Shown here in pieces: positions 16,078 to 26,337 of a DNA stretch of 47,216 nucleotides; position 1 is the first letter of the stretch; each line of letters begins with the position of its first letter. Below the pieces are notes generated by a model. That model had not been told where the DNA came from and did not search any database. It saw only the letters and a program-made list of their open reading frames with translations. This stretch comes from Rhodospirillaceae bacterium (GTDB taxonomy: Bacteria; Pseudomonadota; Alphaproteobacteria; GCA-2731375): contig JABIRL010000222.1 of assembly GCA_018667855.1 (NCBI GenBank), positions 1-47,216 of the forward strand, read 5' to 3'. Both the position numbers and the translations under genes were made by a program.

Positions 16078-17367
16078 ATGCTGTCAGAAGACATTGCCAC
16101 GGATATCCGCAACGCCGTGGACCGCCGGTTCGAATCCCAGGTGGATTTTACCGCTCAGTTGGTGGGTTTTCCGTCCACCCGGGGCAACGAGGCCACGGCC
16201 CAGGATTTCATGGCGGCGGCCATGGGCGAAAAAGATCTGACCGTCGATCGTTGGAAACTGAATGTTGACGATATCAAACATTTGCCGGGCTTTTCGCCGG
16301 GCATCATCGACTATGACAACAGCTACAACGTGGTCGGCGCCTGGCGGCCGGAAAGTCCCAAGGGCAAAAGTCTGATCTTGAACGGCCATATCGACGTGGT
16401 GCCGGAGGGCCCGCTCGATATGTGGGACAGCCCGCCCTACGAGGCCCGGTGGGAGGGCGACCGCCTGTACGGCCGGGGCGCGGGCGATATGAAGGCGGGG
16501 CTGGTCAGTTGCCTCTTTGCCTACGATGCCCTGGTGGAGGCCGGCTACCGGCCGGCGGGTAATGTCTTTATCCAATCGGTGATCGAAGAGGAATGCACCG
16601 GCAACGGCGCCCTGGCCTGTCTGGCCCGCGGCTATCGGGGCGATGCCGCGATCATCCCGGAGCCGTCCGGCGATACATTGTTCATGGCCCAGACTGGCAC
16701 CATCTGGCAGCAGATCACGGTCAAGGGCCATCCCGTACACGCCTCCCGCGCCACGGAGGGCTTCAACGCCATCAAGGCCGCCTATGTGCTGATCCAGGCC
16801 CTTGAAGAGCTGGAAGCGAAATGGAACGCCGAGAAAGACCAGCACAAACATCATTGCAACCATCACCATCCCATCAACTTCAATATTGGAAAAATAGCGG
16901 GCGGCGACTGGCCGGCTTCGGTCCCCGCCTGGTGCACGTTCGATCTGCGCGCCGCCATCTTCGCCGATGACGATATTCAGCAGCGGGCCCGCGAGTTGGA
17001 GGATTGTATCCAGGCCGCCGCCGCCAAGGACCGCCATATGAGCAACCGGCCGCCGGAAATCGTCTATCAGGGTTTCATGGCGGAAGGCTTCGCCCTGGAA
17101 GACATGGCGAACGCCGCCGCGCCCATATCCCTGTTGGAGAACTGCCACCAACAGGTTTATGGCGAGGCATTGGGGCGCAGCGTTATCACGGGCACCACGG
17201 ATGCGCGGTTCTTCGGTCTGTATGCCGACACGCCGGGCCTGGTCTACGGTCCCCGGTCCGTGGATGTGCACGGCTTCAATGAATGGGTGGATCTGGAAAG
17301 CGTGCGCAAATCAACCCAGGCCATTGCCCTGTTCATGGCCAACTGGTGCGGATTGGAGAAAAGTTAG
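16078..17367 (+). CDS. M20/ArgE-family deacylase (acetylornithine deacetylase-like)
   Basis: LILNGHIDVVPEG, LYGRGAGDMKAGLVSCLFAYDAL, VIEEECTGNGAL; AAGGA upstream of ATG 16078. Confidence 0.88.
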   Translation: MLSEDIATDIRNAVDRRFESQVDFTAQLVGFPSTRGNEATAQDFMAAAMGEKDLTVDRWKLNVDDIKHLPGFSPGIIDYDNSYNVVGAWRPESPKGKSLILNGHIDVVPEGPLDMWDSPPYEARWEGDRLYGRGAGDMKAGLVSCLFAYDALVEAGYRPAGNVFIQSVIEEECTGNGALACLARGYRGDAAIIPEPSGDTLFMAQTGTIWQQITVKGHPVHASRATEGFNAIKAAYVLIQALEELEAKWNAEKDQHKHHCNHHHPINFNIGKIAGGDWPASVPAWCTFDLRAAIFADDDIQQRARELEDCIQAAAAKDRHMSNRPPEIVYQGFMAEGFALEDMANAAAPISLLENCHQQVYGEALGRSVITGTTDARFFGLYADTPGLVYGPRSVDVHGFNEWVDLESVRKSTQAIALFMANWCGLEKS

Positions 17368-17371
17368 TCTT

Positions 17372-18763
17372 ATGACGGAACAGCCGAATTATTTTAACCG
17401 GGTCGATATGGCTCGCCTGACGGATGAATTTCCCATCGGCCCGGCTTTCCTGAAGCGTTTCGAGGCGATCAGCAGCGATGAATTGCGCGCCCTGCAGGAG
17501 GGGCGTTTCGCCACCCTGATGCAACGGGCCTGGCAGGTGCCCTTCTATCAACGTCTTTGGGGCGCCCAGAGTTTGCAGGCAGGTGACATCCGGGGCCTGG
17601 ATGACATCGGGAAACTGCCCCTTTTCGATAAGACGGACATCATGGCCTCCATCGCCGCGCATCCCCCGTTCGGCGATTTCCATGGCATGGAGATCTATCC
17701 AGACGGCGAACGTCCCCCCGTTATCGTGCACACCACCTCCGGCACAACGGGCCGGCCGCAGGTTTTGATGTATGGCCCGCGCAGCCGGGAGGTCCAGAAC
17801 CTGCTGGTGGCCCGCACTTATTTGCTGCAGGGCCTGGCGCCTGACGATGTGGTGCAATCGGTCTACGGCCATGGCATGGTCAACGGCGGTCATTACATTC
17901 GCGAGGCGGTGGTGCATTGGACCAATTCGATCTTTCTACCGGCCGGCACCGGGGTGGAGACGCCTTCGGTGCAGCAAGTGGCCCTGATGAAGGATTTCGG
18001 CGTCACGGTGCTGGTGGGTTTCGCCGATTACATCAAACGCCTGGCGGATGTGGCCAAGGAACAAGGTTTGGAGCCGGGCCGGGATCTCAAGATCCGCATG
18101 ATTTCCGGCCATATGGGGCGGGAAGACATCATGGTGCTTTCCGAGGCCTGGGGAGGCGCCGGGATATATGATTGGTACGGCGTTGGCGATACCGGCACCA
18201 TCGCCGGCCAGGGCCCGGACAAGGCCGGGCTATACATCATGGAAGATGCACAATATCTGGAAATCTGCGATATCGACAGCGGCGCCCCGGTGGCCGATGG
18301 CGCGACCGGGGATATGGTCAACACCTGCCTGTTCAAGGACGATATATATCCCATCATCCGCTTCAATACCCACGATGTTTCCGCCCTGCGCACGGACGCC
18401 CCGCCCTCGGCCCTGAACCTGCGCCGCATCGAAGGGTTTCTGGGCCGCAGCGACAATATGGTCAAACTGCGCGGCATCAACGTCTTCCCCCAGGCCATCG
18501 GCGCCATGCTGGCGGAGCGCTCGGAATTCAACGGCGAGTTCATCTGCCGGGTGGAGCGCGATCAGGCCGGCCGGGACGAGATGACCGTATCGGTGGAGGT
18601 TGCCGAACCCGATGACGCCCTGGTCGAGATTTACGGCGAGATCCTGCGCCGCAAGATCGGCGTCGCCGTCAACGTCGCCCTCGCCGCACCCGGCGCCCTT
18701 TCGCAGCTAACCGGCATCGAAAGCCGCCAGAAACCCCTGCGCCTGATCGACAATCGCTTCTAG
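17372..18763 (+). CDS. phenylacetate-CoA ligase-family AMP-binding enzyme
   Basis: PVIVHTTSGTTGRPQVLMYGPRS, YGVGDTGTIAG, FLGRSDNMVKLRGINVFPQAI. Confidence 0.88.
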   Translation: MTEQPNYFNRVDMARLTDEFPIGPAFLKRFEAISSDELRALQEGRFATLMQRAWQVPFYQRLWGAQSLQAGDIRGLDDIGKLPLFDKTDIMASIAAHPPFGDFHGMEIYPDGERPPVIVHTTSGTTGRPQVLMYGPRSREVQNLLVARTYLLQGLAPDDVVQSVYGHGMVNGGHYIREAVVHWTNSIFLPAGTGVETPSVQQVALMKDFGVTVLVGFADYIKRLADVAKEQGLEPGRDLKIRMISGHMGREDIMVLSEAWGGAGIYDWYGVGDTGTIAGQGPDKAGLYIMEDAQYLEICDIDSGAPVADGATGDMVNTCLFKDDIYPIIRFNTHDVSALRTDAPPSALNLRRIEGFLGRSDNMVKLRGINVFPQAIGAMLAERSEFNGEFICRVERDQAGRDEMTVSVEVAEPDDALVEIYGEILRRKIGVAVNVALAAPGALSQLTGIESRQKPLRLIDNRF

Positions 18764-18775
18764 TTCAGCGACGAA

Positions 18776-20026
18776 ATGCCATTGAAATCCCCGACTACTG
18801 GCGACGAAGGCATGTTCTACGGCTATCGTATCGTGGCGGCTTGCGGCGTCATCCAAGCCGTCAATCTCGGCGGCGTTTTTGCCTTCGGTGTGCTCTTTCC
18901 CGAACTTGTGCGTGAATTTGGTTGGTCCCGCACGGCCATCTCCGGCGCTACATCGTTTGCCTTTCTCATCATGGGGGGCTGCGCGGTATTCATGGGTCGC
19001 GCCGGCGATAGGATCGGCCCGCGCGCCGTCCTCACCGTCGCCGGCATTACGTTCGGTCTCGGCTATGCGCTGCTGTTTCGTATGGAGGCGGCGTGGGAAC
19101 TTTATCTCTACTTTGGCCTTCTGGCCGGTACGGGACTGGCCGCCCACGATGTGTGCACCCTCTCGACCGTGGCGCGGTGGTTCGCACGCCGGCGCGGCTT
19201 GATGACCGGCCTCGTCAAGGCCGGCGCCGGCGTCGGCCAGGTGGTCGTGCCAATCGCCGCGGCGGCCCTGATCGCGGGCCCCGGATGGCGGGTTGCCTGT
19301 CTCGTGTTCGGCGTCGGGGCCATGGTCGTACTTGTCAGCGGGGCGCAGGTGTTGCGCCGCAATCCGGCTTCCCTCGGGCTGAAACCGGATGGGGAGGCGC
19401 CGGAGGTATCCGTCGGTCAGGTTCAAGGGGAGGGTGGCGCCACCTTGAAGGAGGCGTTTCGTTCAAGGACACTATGGGTCCTCTGCATCGCCAAGTTCTG
19501 CGACCTCTTCTGCTTGTTCACCATCATTGTCCACATCGTGCCATTCGCCGTGGATCACGGCATGGAACCCACAATGGCTGCCGGGATATTATCGACCATT
19601 GGCGCGTTGAGCATTGTCGGCCGTATAGTTCTGGGTGGCGCCTACGACCGTTTCGGCGCGCGCCGGTCATTGCTCATATGCTTTGCCATTCTGACGGCGA
19701 GCTTGGTGCTATTGCAATTCGCGGGATCAGCGTGGTCGCTATTTCTTTTCGCCGCGATCTACGGGCCGGCGCATGGCGGCTTCTTCACCATCACTTCGCC
19801 ATCGGTGGCGGAGTATTTCGGGACACGCGCCCATGGCACCCTATTCGGTCTCGTGGTCTCCTGCGGCACTTTCGGCGCCACCCTCGGCCCCGTCGTCGCC
19901 GGCGGTTTATTTGACACGTTGGGTCACTACGGCGGCGCCTTCGCGCTGCTGCTGGGCTTCAGTATTGTGGGTCTGGTCGTGGCCAATATGCTGCCCCGGC
20001 CCGTTCAAGCGCCCGCCGCCGATTGA
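18776..20026 (+). CDS. MFS transporter
   Basis: 12-TM pattern; FGWSRTAISGA, MGRAGDRIGPRAVL, GAYDRFGARR. Confidence 0.88.
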   Translation: MPLKSPTTGDEGMFYGYRIVAACGVIQAVNLGGVFAFGVLFPELVREFGWSRTAISGATSFAFLIMGGCAVFMGRAGDRIGPRAVLTVAGITFGLGYALLFRMEAAWELYLYFGLLAGTGLAAHDVCTLSTVARWFARRRGLMTGLVKAGAGVGQVVVPIAAAALIAGPGWRVACLVFGVGAMVVLVSGAQVLRRNPASLGLKPDGEAPEVSVGQVQGEGGATLKEAFRSRTLWVLCIAKFCDLFCLFTIIVHIVPFAVDHGMEPTMAAGILSTIGALSIVGRIVLGGAYDRFGARRSLLICFAILTASLVLLQFAGSAWSLFLFAAIYGPAHGGFFTITSPSVAEYFGTRAHGTLFGLVVSCGTFGATLGPVVAGGLFDTLGHYGGAFALLLGFSIVGLVVANMLPRPVQAPAAD

Positions 20027-20032
20027 ATTTAC

Positions 20033-20998
20033 TCATTTACCGGTCAACATCGCCTCGACCAGTTCCTGCACCATGAGGGCATCGCGGGCCGACGGCAGGA
20101 TGTTTTCCCGCCCTTCGACCCAAGCGGCCACATTATCCAGCTGAAAGCCAAAAGCCTGGGCGCGGGGGTCTTCGACCTCGGGGAATTCCTGTTGCCATTC
20201 GCCGCCGTCACTGGATTGGAGCAAGAACCAATCATGCAGGCGATGGCTGCGATGGCTGCCCCAAATGATCATCTCCACCCGGTCCGGTCCCGCGCCGCCG
20301 CTCGAGCCGAGTACCGAGACCGGAACGCCATTGCAGTCCAGGGTCGCCGAGATATGGGTCTCGCACAACGCCGGATCGGCGGGATAAACCGGCGTGGCCG
20401 ATACCAGGGTGGCGGGCCCCAACAGGCGTTGGATTACGTACAGAAAATGGGACAGCACCTCGCGGCTGTAGCCGCCCTGGTCGCGAAAGCGTAGCCAATC
20501 CGCATCCGCCTGCCAGTCCCGTGGCCAGCGCGCAAAATGTACGATGATATCGGCTCCCGTTATGTCGCCAAGGGATCCGTCAACAATCCGCTCTTCGGTA
20601 AGCGTCACGGCGCGGGAGGCAGCTTGGATGAAATTGACGACGTTGGGGGTGCCGCTTTCTTCCAGCGCGGTGACCAGGGCACGGCTTTCCGCTACATTGA
20701 TCCCTAGCGGTTTCTCGGAATAAACCGGCTTGCCCGCCGCCATGGCGCGTTCGGCATAGTTGCGATGCCACAGTGGCGGTGTGGCGATATAGACCAGATC
20801 GGCCGCCGCGATAACCGCATCGGCGCCGTCCATGATCGTCAGACCGGGCGTTTCGACTGCGGCATCGGCGCAGGCCCGCGGTTCAGGGTCCCAGGCGCAA
20901 GGATCGCTGAAACCGCCATGCTGGACCAGGTTGGTGATCATACGCCGACCCATGATGCCCAGGCCGATGACCCCGACCCTATGCATTGCTGCCGCCAT
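20033..20998 (-). CDS. Gfo/Idh/MocA-family oxidoreductase
   Basis: RVGVIGLGIMGRRM, DLVYIATPPLWHRNYAERAMAAGKPVYSEKPLGINVAESRALV. Confidence 0.88.
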   Translation of the reverse strand: MAAAMHRVGVIGLGIMGRRMITNLVQHGGFSDPCAWDPEPRACADAAVETPGLTIMDGADAVIAAADLVYIATPPLWHRNYAERAMAAGKPVYSEKPLGINVAESRALVTALEESGTPNVVNFIQAASRAVTLTEERIVDGSLGDITGADIIVHFARWPRDWQADADWLRFRDQGGYSREVLSHFLYVIQRLLGPATLVSATPVYPADPALCETHISATLDCNGVPVSVLGSSGGAGPDRVEMIIWGSHRSHRLHDWFLLQSSDGGEWQQEFPEVEDPRAQAFGFQLDNVAAWVEGRENILPSARDALMVQELVEAMLTGK

Positions 20999-21137
20999 TT
21001 TTTGACTTCCCTTTTTTCCCCAGACCCGGCGCTATAGCAACGAACAGCATAGCGAAATCATTAGGTATCGCGAATAGCCGTTGCCTGGGTCAACGGCATG
21101 CGTATCTCACCATATGGCGGCTTCCGAAACCGGGCAA

Positions 21138-21180
21138 AGAAAAAGGCGGCGGGCCCCGTAGGTGGGGGCGCCGCCGCCTG
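21138..21180 (-). terminator. Rho-independent terminator downstream of ABC substrate-binding protein gene
   Basis: GGCGGCGG (21145-21152 complement) pairing with CCGCCGCC (21171-21178) plus inner GCCCC/GGGGC; T-run on minus strand. Confidence 0.75.
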
Positions 21181-21203
21181 AAACGTAAGATGCCCGGTCT
21201 GGG

Positions 21204-22691
21204 TTACTTCCAGTACACCGCCATCATATCGTTGACGAACATGGGCGAAGAGGTCCACACGCCCATCAGGTTTTTCTTCCGCACGGTGGTCTTGGCCAGC
21301 TGGAACAGGAAGCCGTTGACCGCGTCATTGGCCAGTTTCTTCTGGGCCATTTTCAGGTATTTCGAACGCATGGCGGGATCGCGGGCGCCATCGGCCTTTT
21401 CCATGATGCCGTTGAATTCGGCGTTATCATACTGAAAGTAATAGCCTTTCCGGGCATAGATGCCGATATCCATGGGCTCCACATGGGAGACGATGGACAG
21501 ATCATAGGTCTTTTGCTTGTAGACCTGTTTCAGCCAGACCGGCCATTCCACATTTTCGATGGTGATCTTGAAACCGGCCTTGTTCAACTGCTGGGCCACG
21601 ATCTGGCCGCCGTCGCGGGCATAGCCGGTGGGCGGCAGTTTCAGGGACAAGGCCAAACCATCGCCATAGCCGGCTTCCGCCAGCAGTGCCTTGGACTTGG
21701 CCCGATCCAGGGGATAGGTCCCGGTCAGGTCCAGATAGTCCGGGTTGTGGGGGGCGAAATGGCTGCCGATGGGTGTGCCCGCGCCGAACATGGCGCCTTC
21801 AATAATCTCCTTGCGATCAAGGGCGTGGGCGATGGCCTGGCGCACCTTGAGTTTGGAGAGAGCCGGATGCTTGTTGTTGGTGGACAGGATGGTCTCGCCT
21901 TCCGTGGTGCCGAAGGTCACGGCAAACTCCGGATTGGCCTTCAGGGGCCCGAGGCTTTGCGCCGCACGGGAGAAGGGGATCAGATCCAGATCACCGGACA
22001 TCATGGCCGCGATCTGGGCAGCCTGGTCGTTGATGAAGCGGAACTTCACCTTTGACAGCTTGATCGAGCCGGCATCGCGGTAATCGCGGTTCTTTTCCAT
22101 CACCACGCTGTCGCCCTTGACCCAGCTGACGAACTTGAAAGGACCGGTGCCAACCGGCTTGGTGGCATTGGTGGCGGCTGATTCCGAACCAACAATGACG
22201 GCCGTGCTTTCGCCCATCTGGAACAGGAACATGGGCCGGGCCGCTTTCAATGTGATGCGCACGGTATGGGCGTCCGGCGTCTCAATCTTGGCCATGTTGA
22301 CGAAGCGTTTTTTGCGCTTGTTTTTGCTGTCCTTGGCCGCATTGCCCTCGAACGTGTATTTCACGTCGGCGGAGGTAAAGGCCGTGCCGTCGTGGAATTT
22401 CACACCCTGGACCAGTTTGAAAGTATACACCAAGCCATCATCCGAGACCGTCCAGCTTTTCGCCAGCATGGGGCTGAACGTGGCGTCCTCGTTAATGTGG
22501 GTCAGGTTCTCGTAAATATTATAAAGCGCGATCTGGCCGATTGCGGCAGCGGCATTGGCGCGGGGATCCAGGCCCGGCGGCTCCAGCGTCATGGCGATAT
22601 TCACGGAATTCTTTGCCGCCTGGGCGCCGAATGGCAAGGCCGCGACGGCGGCCACGGCAAGCGCGTAGCCAAATTTTCGAGCTATGGTCAT
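21204..22691 (-). CDS. ABC transporter substrate-binding protein, family 5 (dipeptide/nickel type)
   Basis: Signal peptide; LEPPGLDPRANAAAAIGQIALYNIYENLT, YTFKLVQGVKFHDGTAFTSADVKYTFE, KLKVRQAIAHALDRKEII; GGGAGG upstream of ATG 22691. Confidence 0.9.
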   Translation of the reverse strand: MTIARKFGYALAVAAVAALPFGAQAAKNSVNIAMTLEPPGLDPRANAAAAIGQIALYNIYENLTHINEDATFSPMLAKSWTVSDDGLVYTFKLVQGVKFHDGTAFTSADVKYTFEGNAAKDSKNKRKKRFVNMAKIETPDAHTVRITLKAARPMFLFQMGESTAVIVGSESAATNATKPVGTGPFKFVSWVKGDSVVMEKNRDYRDAGSIKLSKVKFRFINDQAAQIAAMMSGDLDLIPFSRAAQSLGPLKANPEFAVTFGTTEGETILSTNNKHPALSKLKVRQAIAHALDRKEIIEGAMFGAGTPIGSHFAPHNPDYLDLTGTYPLDRAKSKALLAEAGYGDGLALSLKLPPTGYARDGGQIVAQQLNKAGFKITIENVEWPVWLKQVYKQKTYDLSIVSHVEPMDIGIYARKGYYFQYDNAEFNGIMEKADGARDPAMRSKYLKMAQKKLANDAVNGFLFQLAKTTVRKKNLMGVWTSSPMFVNDMMAVYWK

Positions 22692-22745
22692 TGTCTTCCT
22701 CCCTGTGGGGACGTTGGTCAAATTCTTCAACTTTGGAACTTCTAT

Positions 22746-23771
22746 TTAACGCCTATTATCGTCATCGGCAAAGGCCTCTGGGTAGCTTTGTCGATAGCTG
22801 GGCATGGCGCCCAGCGGCTCGGCCGCGAAAACAGCGCGCCCGATGGCCCGGCTTAAACAGTCGGCGGCCAGGGCGCCAATGCGTGCAATGGCGAATTCCG
22901 CCGGCTCGGGCAGGGTCATGCGCGCGGTCGAAAGCGCAAAGATCGTATCGCCGTCGAACGGGGTGTGCACCGGGCGGATGGCCCGGGCCAGGCCATCGTG
23001 GGCCATCATCGCCACCCGCTTGGCATCGGCCTTGCCCATGGCCGCATTGGTGGCGACCACGGCAAGGGTGGTATTGCCGCCGATCCGGGATTCCACCGGC
23101 AGGTCGGGTTCGAAATCCCCTACCGGGCCGGGCGGGTGTTGACGGCCCATTTCGCCATTCATTTCATGGGCCCATGGCCACAAGGTGCCATTGCCCGGCA
23201 TGACCACGGCGCCCACTGGATTGGCCACCACCAGGGCCGCGACCTGCACGCCGTCATCGCTGACGACAGAGGCGCTGCCCAAGCCGCCTTTCAGACGGCC
23301 GGCGCAGGCGCCAAGGCCGGCGCCAATGTTGCCCAGGGCGAAGTCCGTGGAGGCATCCTCGCAGGCGGCCCGGGCCAATTGCATGTAATCGGGACAGCGG
23401 CCCCAGTCGGTTTCGCCGCCGATGCCGAGGTCATAAATGATGGCCCCCGGCACAATGGGCAGAACTTGGGTCCCCATGGAGAAACCGCGCCCCTGACCAT
23501 GCAGCCAGCGCACCACGCCATCGCCGGCGCCAATACCGTGTACCGAGCCACCCGACAGGCAAATTCCATCAACCCTGTCGATCCGGCAGGTCGGGTCCAG
23601 CAAATCGATCTCGCGCGTGCCCGGCCCGCCGCCCCGCACATCGGCCGAGGCGAGCGCGCCGCCTTCGGGCAGGACAACCGTGACGCCGGTGATCGCCGTC
23701 TCGTCAACGGCATTGCCGACGGTCAGGCCGTCAACATCGGTGAGTAGATTTCGGGGGCCGGGTTGGATCAT
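22746..23771 (-). CDS. P1 family peptidase (DmpA/L-aminopeptidase-D-esterase-like)
   Basis: NLLTDVDGLTVGNA, LSGGSVHGIGAGDGVVRWLH, GGLGSASVV, VATNAAMGKADAKRVAMMAHDGLARAIRPVHTPFDGDTIFAL. Confidence 0.88.
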   Translation of the reverse strand: MIQPGPRNLLTDVDGLTVGNAVDETAITGVTVVLPEGGALASADVRGGGPGTREIDLLDPTCRIDRVDGICLSGGSVHGIGAGDGVVRWLHGQGRGFSMGTQVLPIVPGAIIYDLGIGGETDWGRCPDYMQLARAACEDASTDFALGNIGAGLGACAGRLKGGLGSASVVSDDGVQVAALVVANPVGAVVMPGNGTLWPWAHEMNGEMGRQHPPGPVGDFEPDLPVESRIGGNTTLAVVATNAAMGKADAKRVAMMAHDGLARAIRPVHTPFDGDTIFALSTARMTLPEPAEFAIARIGALAADCLSRAIGRAVFAAEPLGAMPSYRQSYPEAFADDDNRR

Positions 23772-23839
23772 GGCTCCACAAAATCAAAGTTCTCGGAATT
23801 GGTCAATTGACAATCTGCTTCGTGGCGCAATATAACTAA

Positions 23840-23852
23840 GACTAATAAAGTC
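23840..23852. promoter_or_regulatory. inverted repeat GACT-N5-AGTC (GACTAATAAAGTC), candidate Rrf2/IscR-like operator
   Basis: Lies immediately upstream of RBS and start codon of the Rrf2 gene. Confidence 0.35.
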
Positions 23853-23862
23853 GGAGTTTAAT

Positions 23863-24393
23863 ATGAGCCAATATGGCAGCGCGGTCGAATATGCTCTGCA
23901 TTGTCTGTTGTTTCTGACCGACGGCGGCGGCGATGGGGCCCCGGTCAGGAGCACGCGCGATATCGCCGAATTTCAGAAACTGTCGGCGGACTATGTGGCG
24001 AAACTGTTCACCCGCCTGGAAAAGGCAGGATTGGTGATTTCCAGCGAGGGCCTGCGCGGCGGTTTCACCCTGGCCCGGCCGGCCGACGACATCACCGTTC
24101 TGAATGTCATTGATGCGGTCGAAGGACGAAAACCGCTGTTTGAATGCCGGGAGGTGCGGGCCAACTGCGTGTTGTTTGGCGAAACACCGCCCACGTGGTC
24201 CGGACGGGGCGTGTGCGGCATCCACGCCGTGATGCTGCGTGCGGAAGAGGCGATGCGAACCAGTTTGGCGCAATCCACTTTGGCCCAGCTTGCGACCCAT
24301 GTGGCAGGCGTTGTGCCGCCCGCGCAAAAAAAGGCCGCGCAACATTGGTTTCAGGATCGCAGTGCCAATCGTGGCCGAAGGGTAAAAGGATAG
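23863..24393 (+). CDS. Rrf2 family transcriptional regulator, probably Fe-S cluster-binding
   Basis: SAVEYALHCLLFL, LSADYVAKLFTRLEKAGLV, GLRGGFTLARPADDITVLNVIDAVEG; three Cys in FECREVRANC...GVCGIH. Confidence 0.88.
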   Translation: MSQYGSAVEYALHCLLFLTDGGGDGAPVRSTRDIAEFQKLSADYVAKLFTRLEKAGLVISSEGLRGGFTLARPADDITVLNVIDAVEGRKPLFECREVRANCVLFGETPPTWSGRGVCGIHAVMLRAEEAMRTSLAQSTLAQLATHVAGVVPPAQKKAAQHWFQDRSANRGRRVKG

Positions 24394-24403
24394 AGGTGGA
24401 GAC

Positions 24404-25588
24404 ATGCCGGACTTATTGATCATCGGTGGCGGTTATGCCGGCGTCTGGGCCGCGATGGCGGCGGCGCGACGGGCCGAGGACAGCGCGCGGGATCTAAACA
24501 TCCGGCTGCTGTCGAAAGACGCCTATCTGACCCATCGTCCACGCCTGTACGAATGCAATCCCCAGGATATGCGCTCGGCCCTGGAGCCTGTTTTGGCGCC
24601 CATCGGCGTGGAACTGATCATCACGGAAGTCAGGGACATCGATGCCAAGCAAAAGCGGGTCCTGACATCCGGTGCCGACGAGACGGCCTATGCCTACGAT
24701 GGCCTGATCCTGGCGGCCGGTAGTGTTTTGCGTCCCCAGCCATGGGGAGAGGACCAGGGTGGTACCTGGTCCATCGATACCCATGAAGATGCGGTCGCAC
24801 TGGATGATCATTTCGCCACGCTGAAGGATCAACAGCATGATCAAACGGGTGATCATACGGTGGCGATTATCGGTGCCGGCTTCACCGGGATAGAGCTGGC
24901 GACGGAAATGCGGGTCCGTCTGGCCGAACATATTGGCCGCGAACAGTCCGAGCGGGCACGGGTCATCCTATTGGATGCGGCCGGCACGATCAGCGAGGAA
25001 CTTGGCCCCGGGCCGCGCCCCCATGTGCTGGCGGCGCTGGAGGCAGCAAAGGTGGAGCTGGCCCTGAACGCTACGATCAATCGGATCGATGGCGATCAAA
25101 TCATCCTGGACAATGGCGAACGGATCACGGCCGCCACGATTGTTGTCACCACGGGCTTGCAGGCCAATGATCTGGCGGCCGGCTTCGGTCTGGCAACGGA
25201 TGCCACCGGCCGGTTGCCGGTGGACGGCAATTTGGCCGTCAAGGGACTGGAGGATATCTTCGGCGCCGGCGATATCGCCCACGCCATGACCGACGACAGC
25301 CATGTCGCCCTGATGTCCTGCCAGCATGCCATGCCCATGGGCAAGTATGCCGGCCACAACGCCGCCTCGTCCCTGCTGGGCCTGCCGATGCTGACCTACG
25401 AACAGGCGCGCTATGTGACCTGTCTGGACCTGGGCCCTTGGGGTGCGGTGTTTACCAGCGGCTGGGAGCGCGAGGTCCAGGCTGTCGAGCAGGAAGCCAA
25501 GGCGCGCAAGCAATTCATCATGACCGAGGCGATCTATCCGCCCACCAATGATCGCGCTGCCATCCTCGAGGCAGGCGCCATCGGTTAA
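24404..25588 (+). CDS. NAD(P)/FAD-dependent oxidoreductase (NDH-2-like)
   Basis: LLIIGGGYAGVWAAMAA, VAIIGAGFTGIELATEM, LEDIFGAGDIAHAM. Confidence 0.88.
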   Translation: MPDLLIIGGGYAGVWAAMAAARRAEDSARDLNIRLLSKDAYLTHRPRLYECNPQDMRSALEPVLAPIGVELIITEVRDIDAKQKRVLTSGADETAYAYDGLILAAGSVLRPQPWGEDQGGTWSIDTHEDAVALDDHFATLKDQQHDQTGDHTVAIIGAGFTGIELATEMRVRLAEHIGREQSERARVILLDAAGTISEELGPGPRPHVLAALEAAKVELALNATINRIDGDQIILDNGERITAATIVVTTGLQANDLAAGFGLATDATGRLPVDGNLAVKGLEDIFGAGDIAHAMTDDSHVALMSCQHAMPMGKYAGHNAASSLLGLPMLTYEQARYVTCLDLGPWGAVFTSGWEREVQAVEQEAKARKQFIMTEAIYPPTNDRAAILEAGAIG

Positions 25589-26337
25589 GGCACGGTGACC
25601 TCGTCGCCCAGTTCCAGGTCCAGCTGTCTGGCTGCGCTGCCTTGATTGACGGCGATTTCAACCAGGCCGTTGGCGTTCTCGTACCAAAAGGCCTGGCCCA
25701 TGGCGACATCACTGAATGTGCGTGCCCGAAGCAGGGTTTCCTCGCCGGCCATGACCGTCTGATCAGGCGACAGATCAGCGGCGCGCAGCCCGGTGATGAC
25801 GTTGCCGAACGGGTCCAGATAAATCACCCGGGCCAAGTCATCGGGCCAATCCGATTGTCGCCAGGCGTCATCGTCGATGGGGCCCGTTGCCACTTCGGCG
25901 CCACGTGCAAGCGTTGCCGCTACCGGGGCAAACAGATCCCGGCCGTGGAACGACGCCGACAGGTTGCCGGGGCGCCAGATAATGCTTTGAGCATCGAAAT
26001 TTCCGGCCCGGCGGGCCATGATCTCGAACAAGCCGTTGCCGGGCCCGACAAATGTCCGCTCCCCGGCCCGAAAGATCATGGGCGGGCGTTCACTGCCCAC
26101 GCCGGGATCAATCACGCAGACCAAGATCGAATGCGCCGGCATGTCCGGGGCATAGGCGGCCAGCAAATAACTGGCCGCGCGAACATCATAGCGCGGTGCA
26201 TCGGCGAACAGATCGACGATGGGCAGTCCCGGCGCACATTGGTGCAATACCGCCCGCATCTGGCCCATATAGGGCCCCTGAACGCCGAAATCCGTAAACA
26301 GCGCCAGCAGAGGCGCCGGTTCCGGCAGCTGCGTCAT
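25585..26337 (-). CDS. SAM hydroxide adenosyltransferase (DUF62 family)
   Basis: LFTDFGVQGPYMGQMRAVL, VCVIDPGVGSERPPMIFRAGERTFVGPGNGLF, VIYLDPFGNVITGL. Confidence 0.9.
   Translation of the reverse strand: MTQLPEPAPLLALFTDFGVQGPYMGQMRAVLHQCAPGLPIVDLFADAPRYDVRAASYLLAAYAPDMPAHSILVCVIDPGVGSERPPMIFRAGERTFVGPGNGLFEIMARRAGNFDAQSIIWRPGNLSASFHGRDLFAPVAATLARGAEVATGPIDDDAWRQSDWPDDLARVIYLDPFGNVITGLRAADLSPDQTVMAGEETLLRARTFSDVAMGQAFWYENANGLVEIAVNQGSAARQLDLELGDEVTVP

Noticed and set aside
16084-17271. 395-aa minus-strand ORF antisense to the M20 deacylase
   Set aside because: Shadow ORF of a clear coding gene in GC-rich DNA; no recognisable motif
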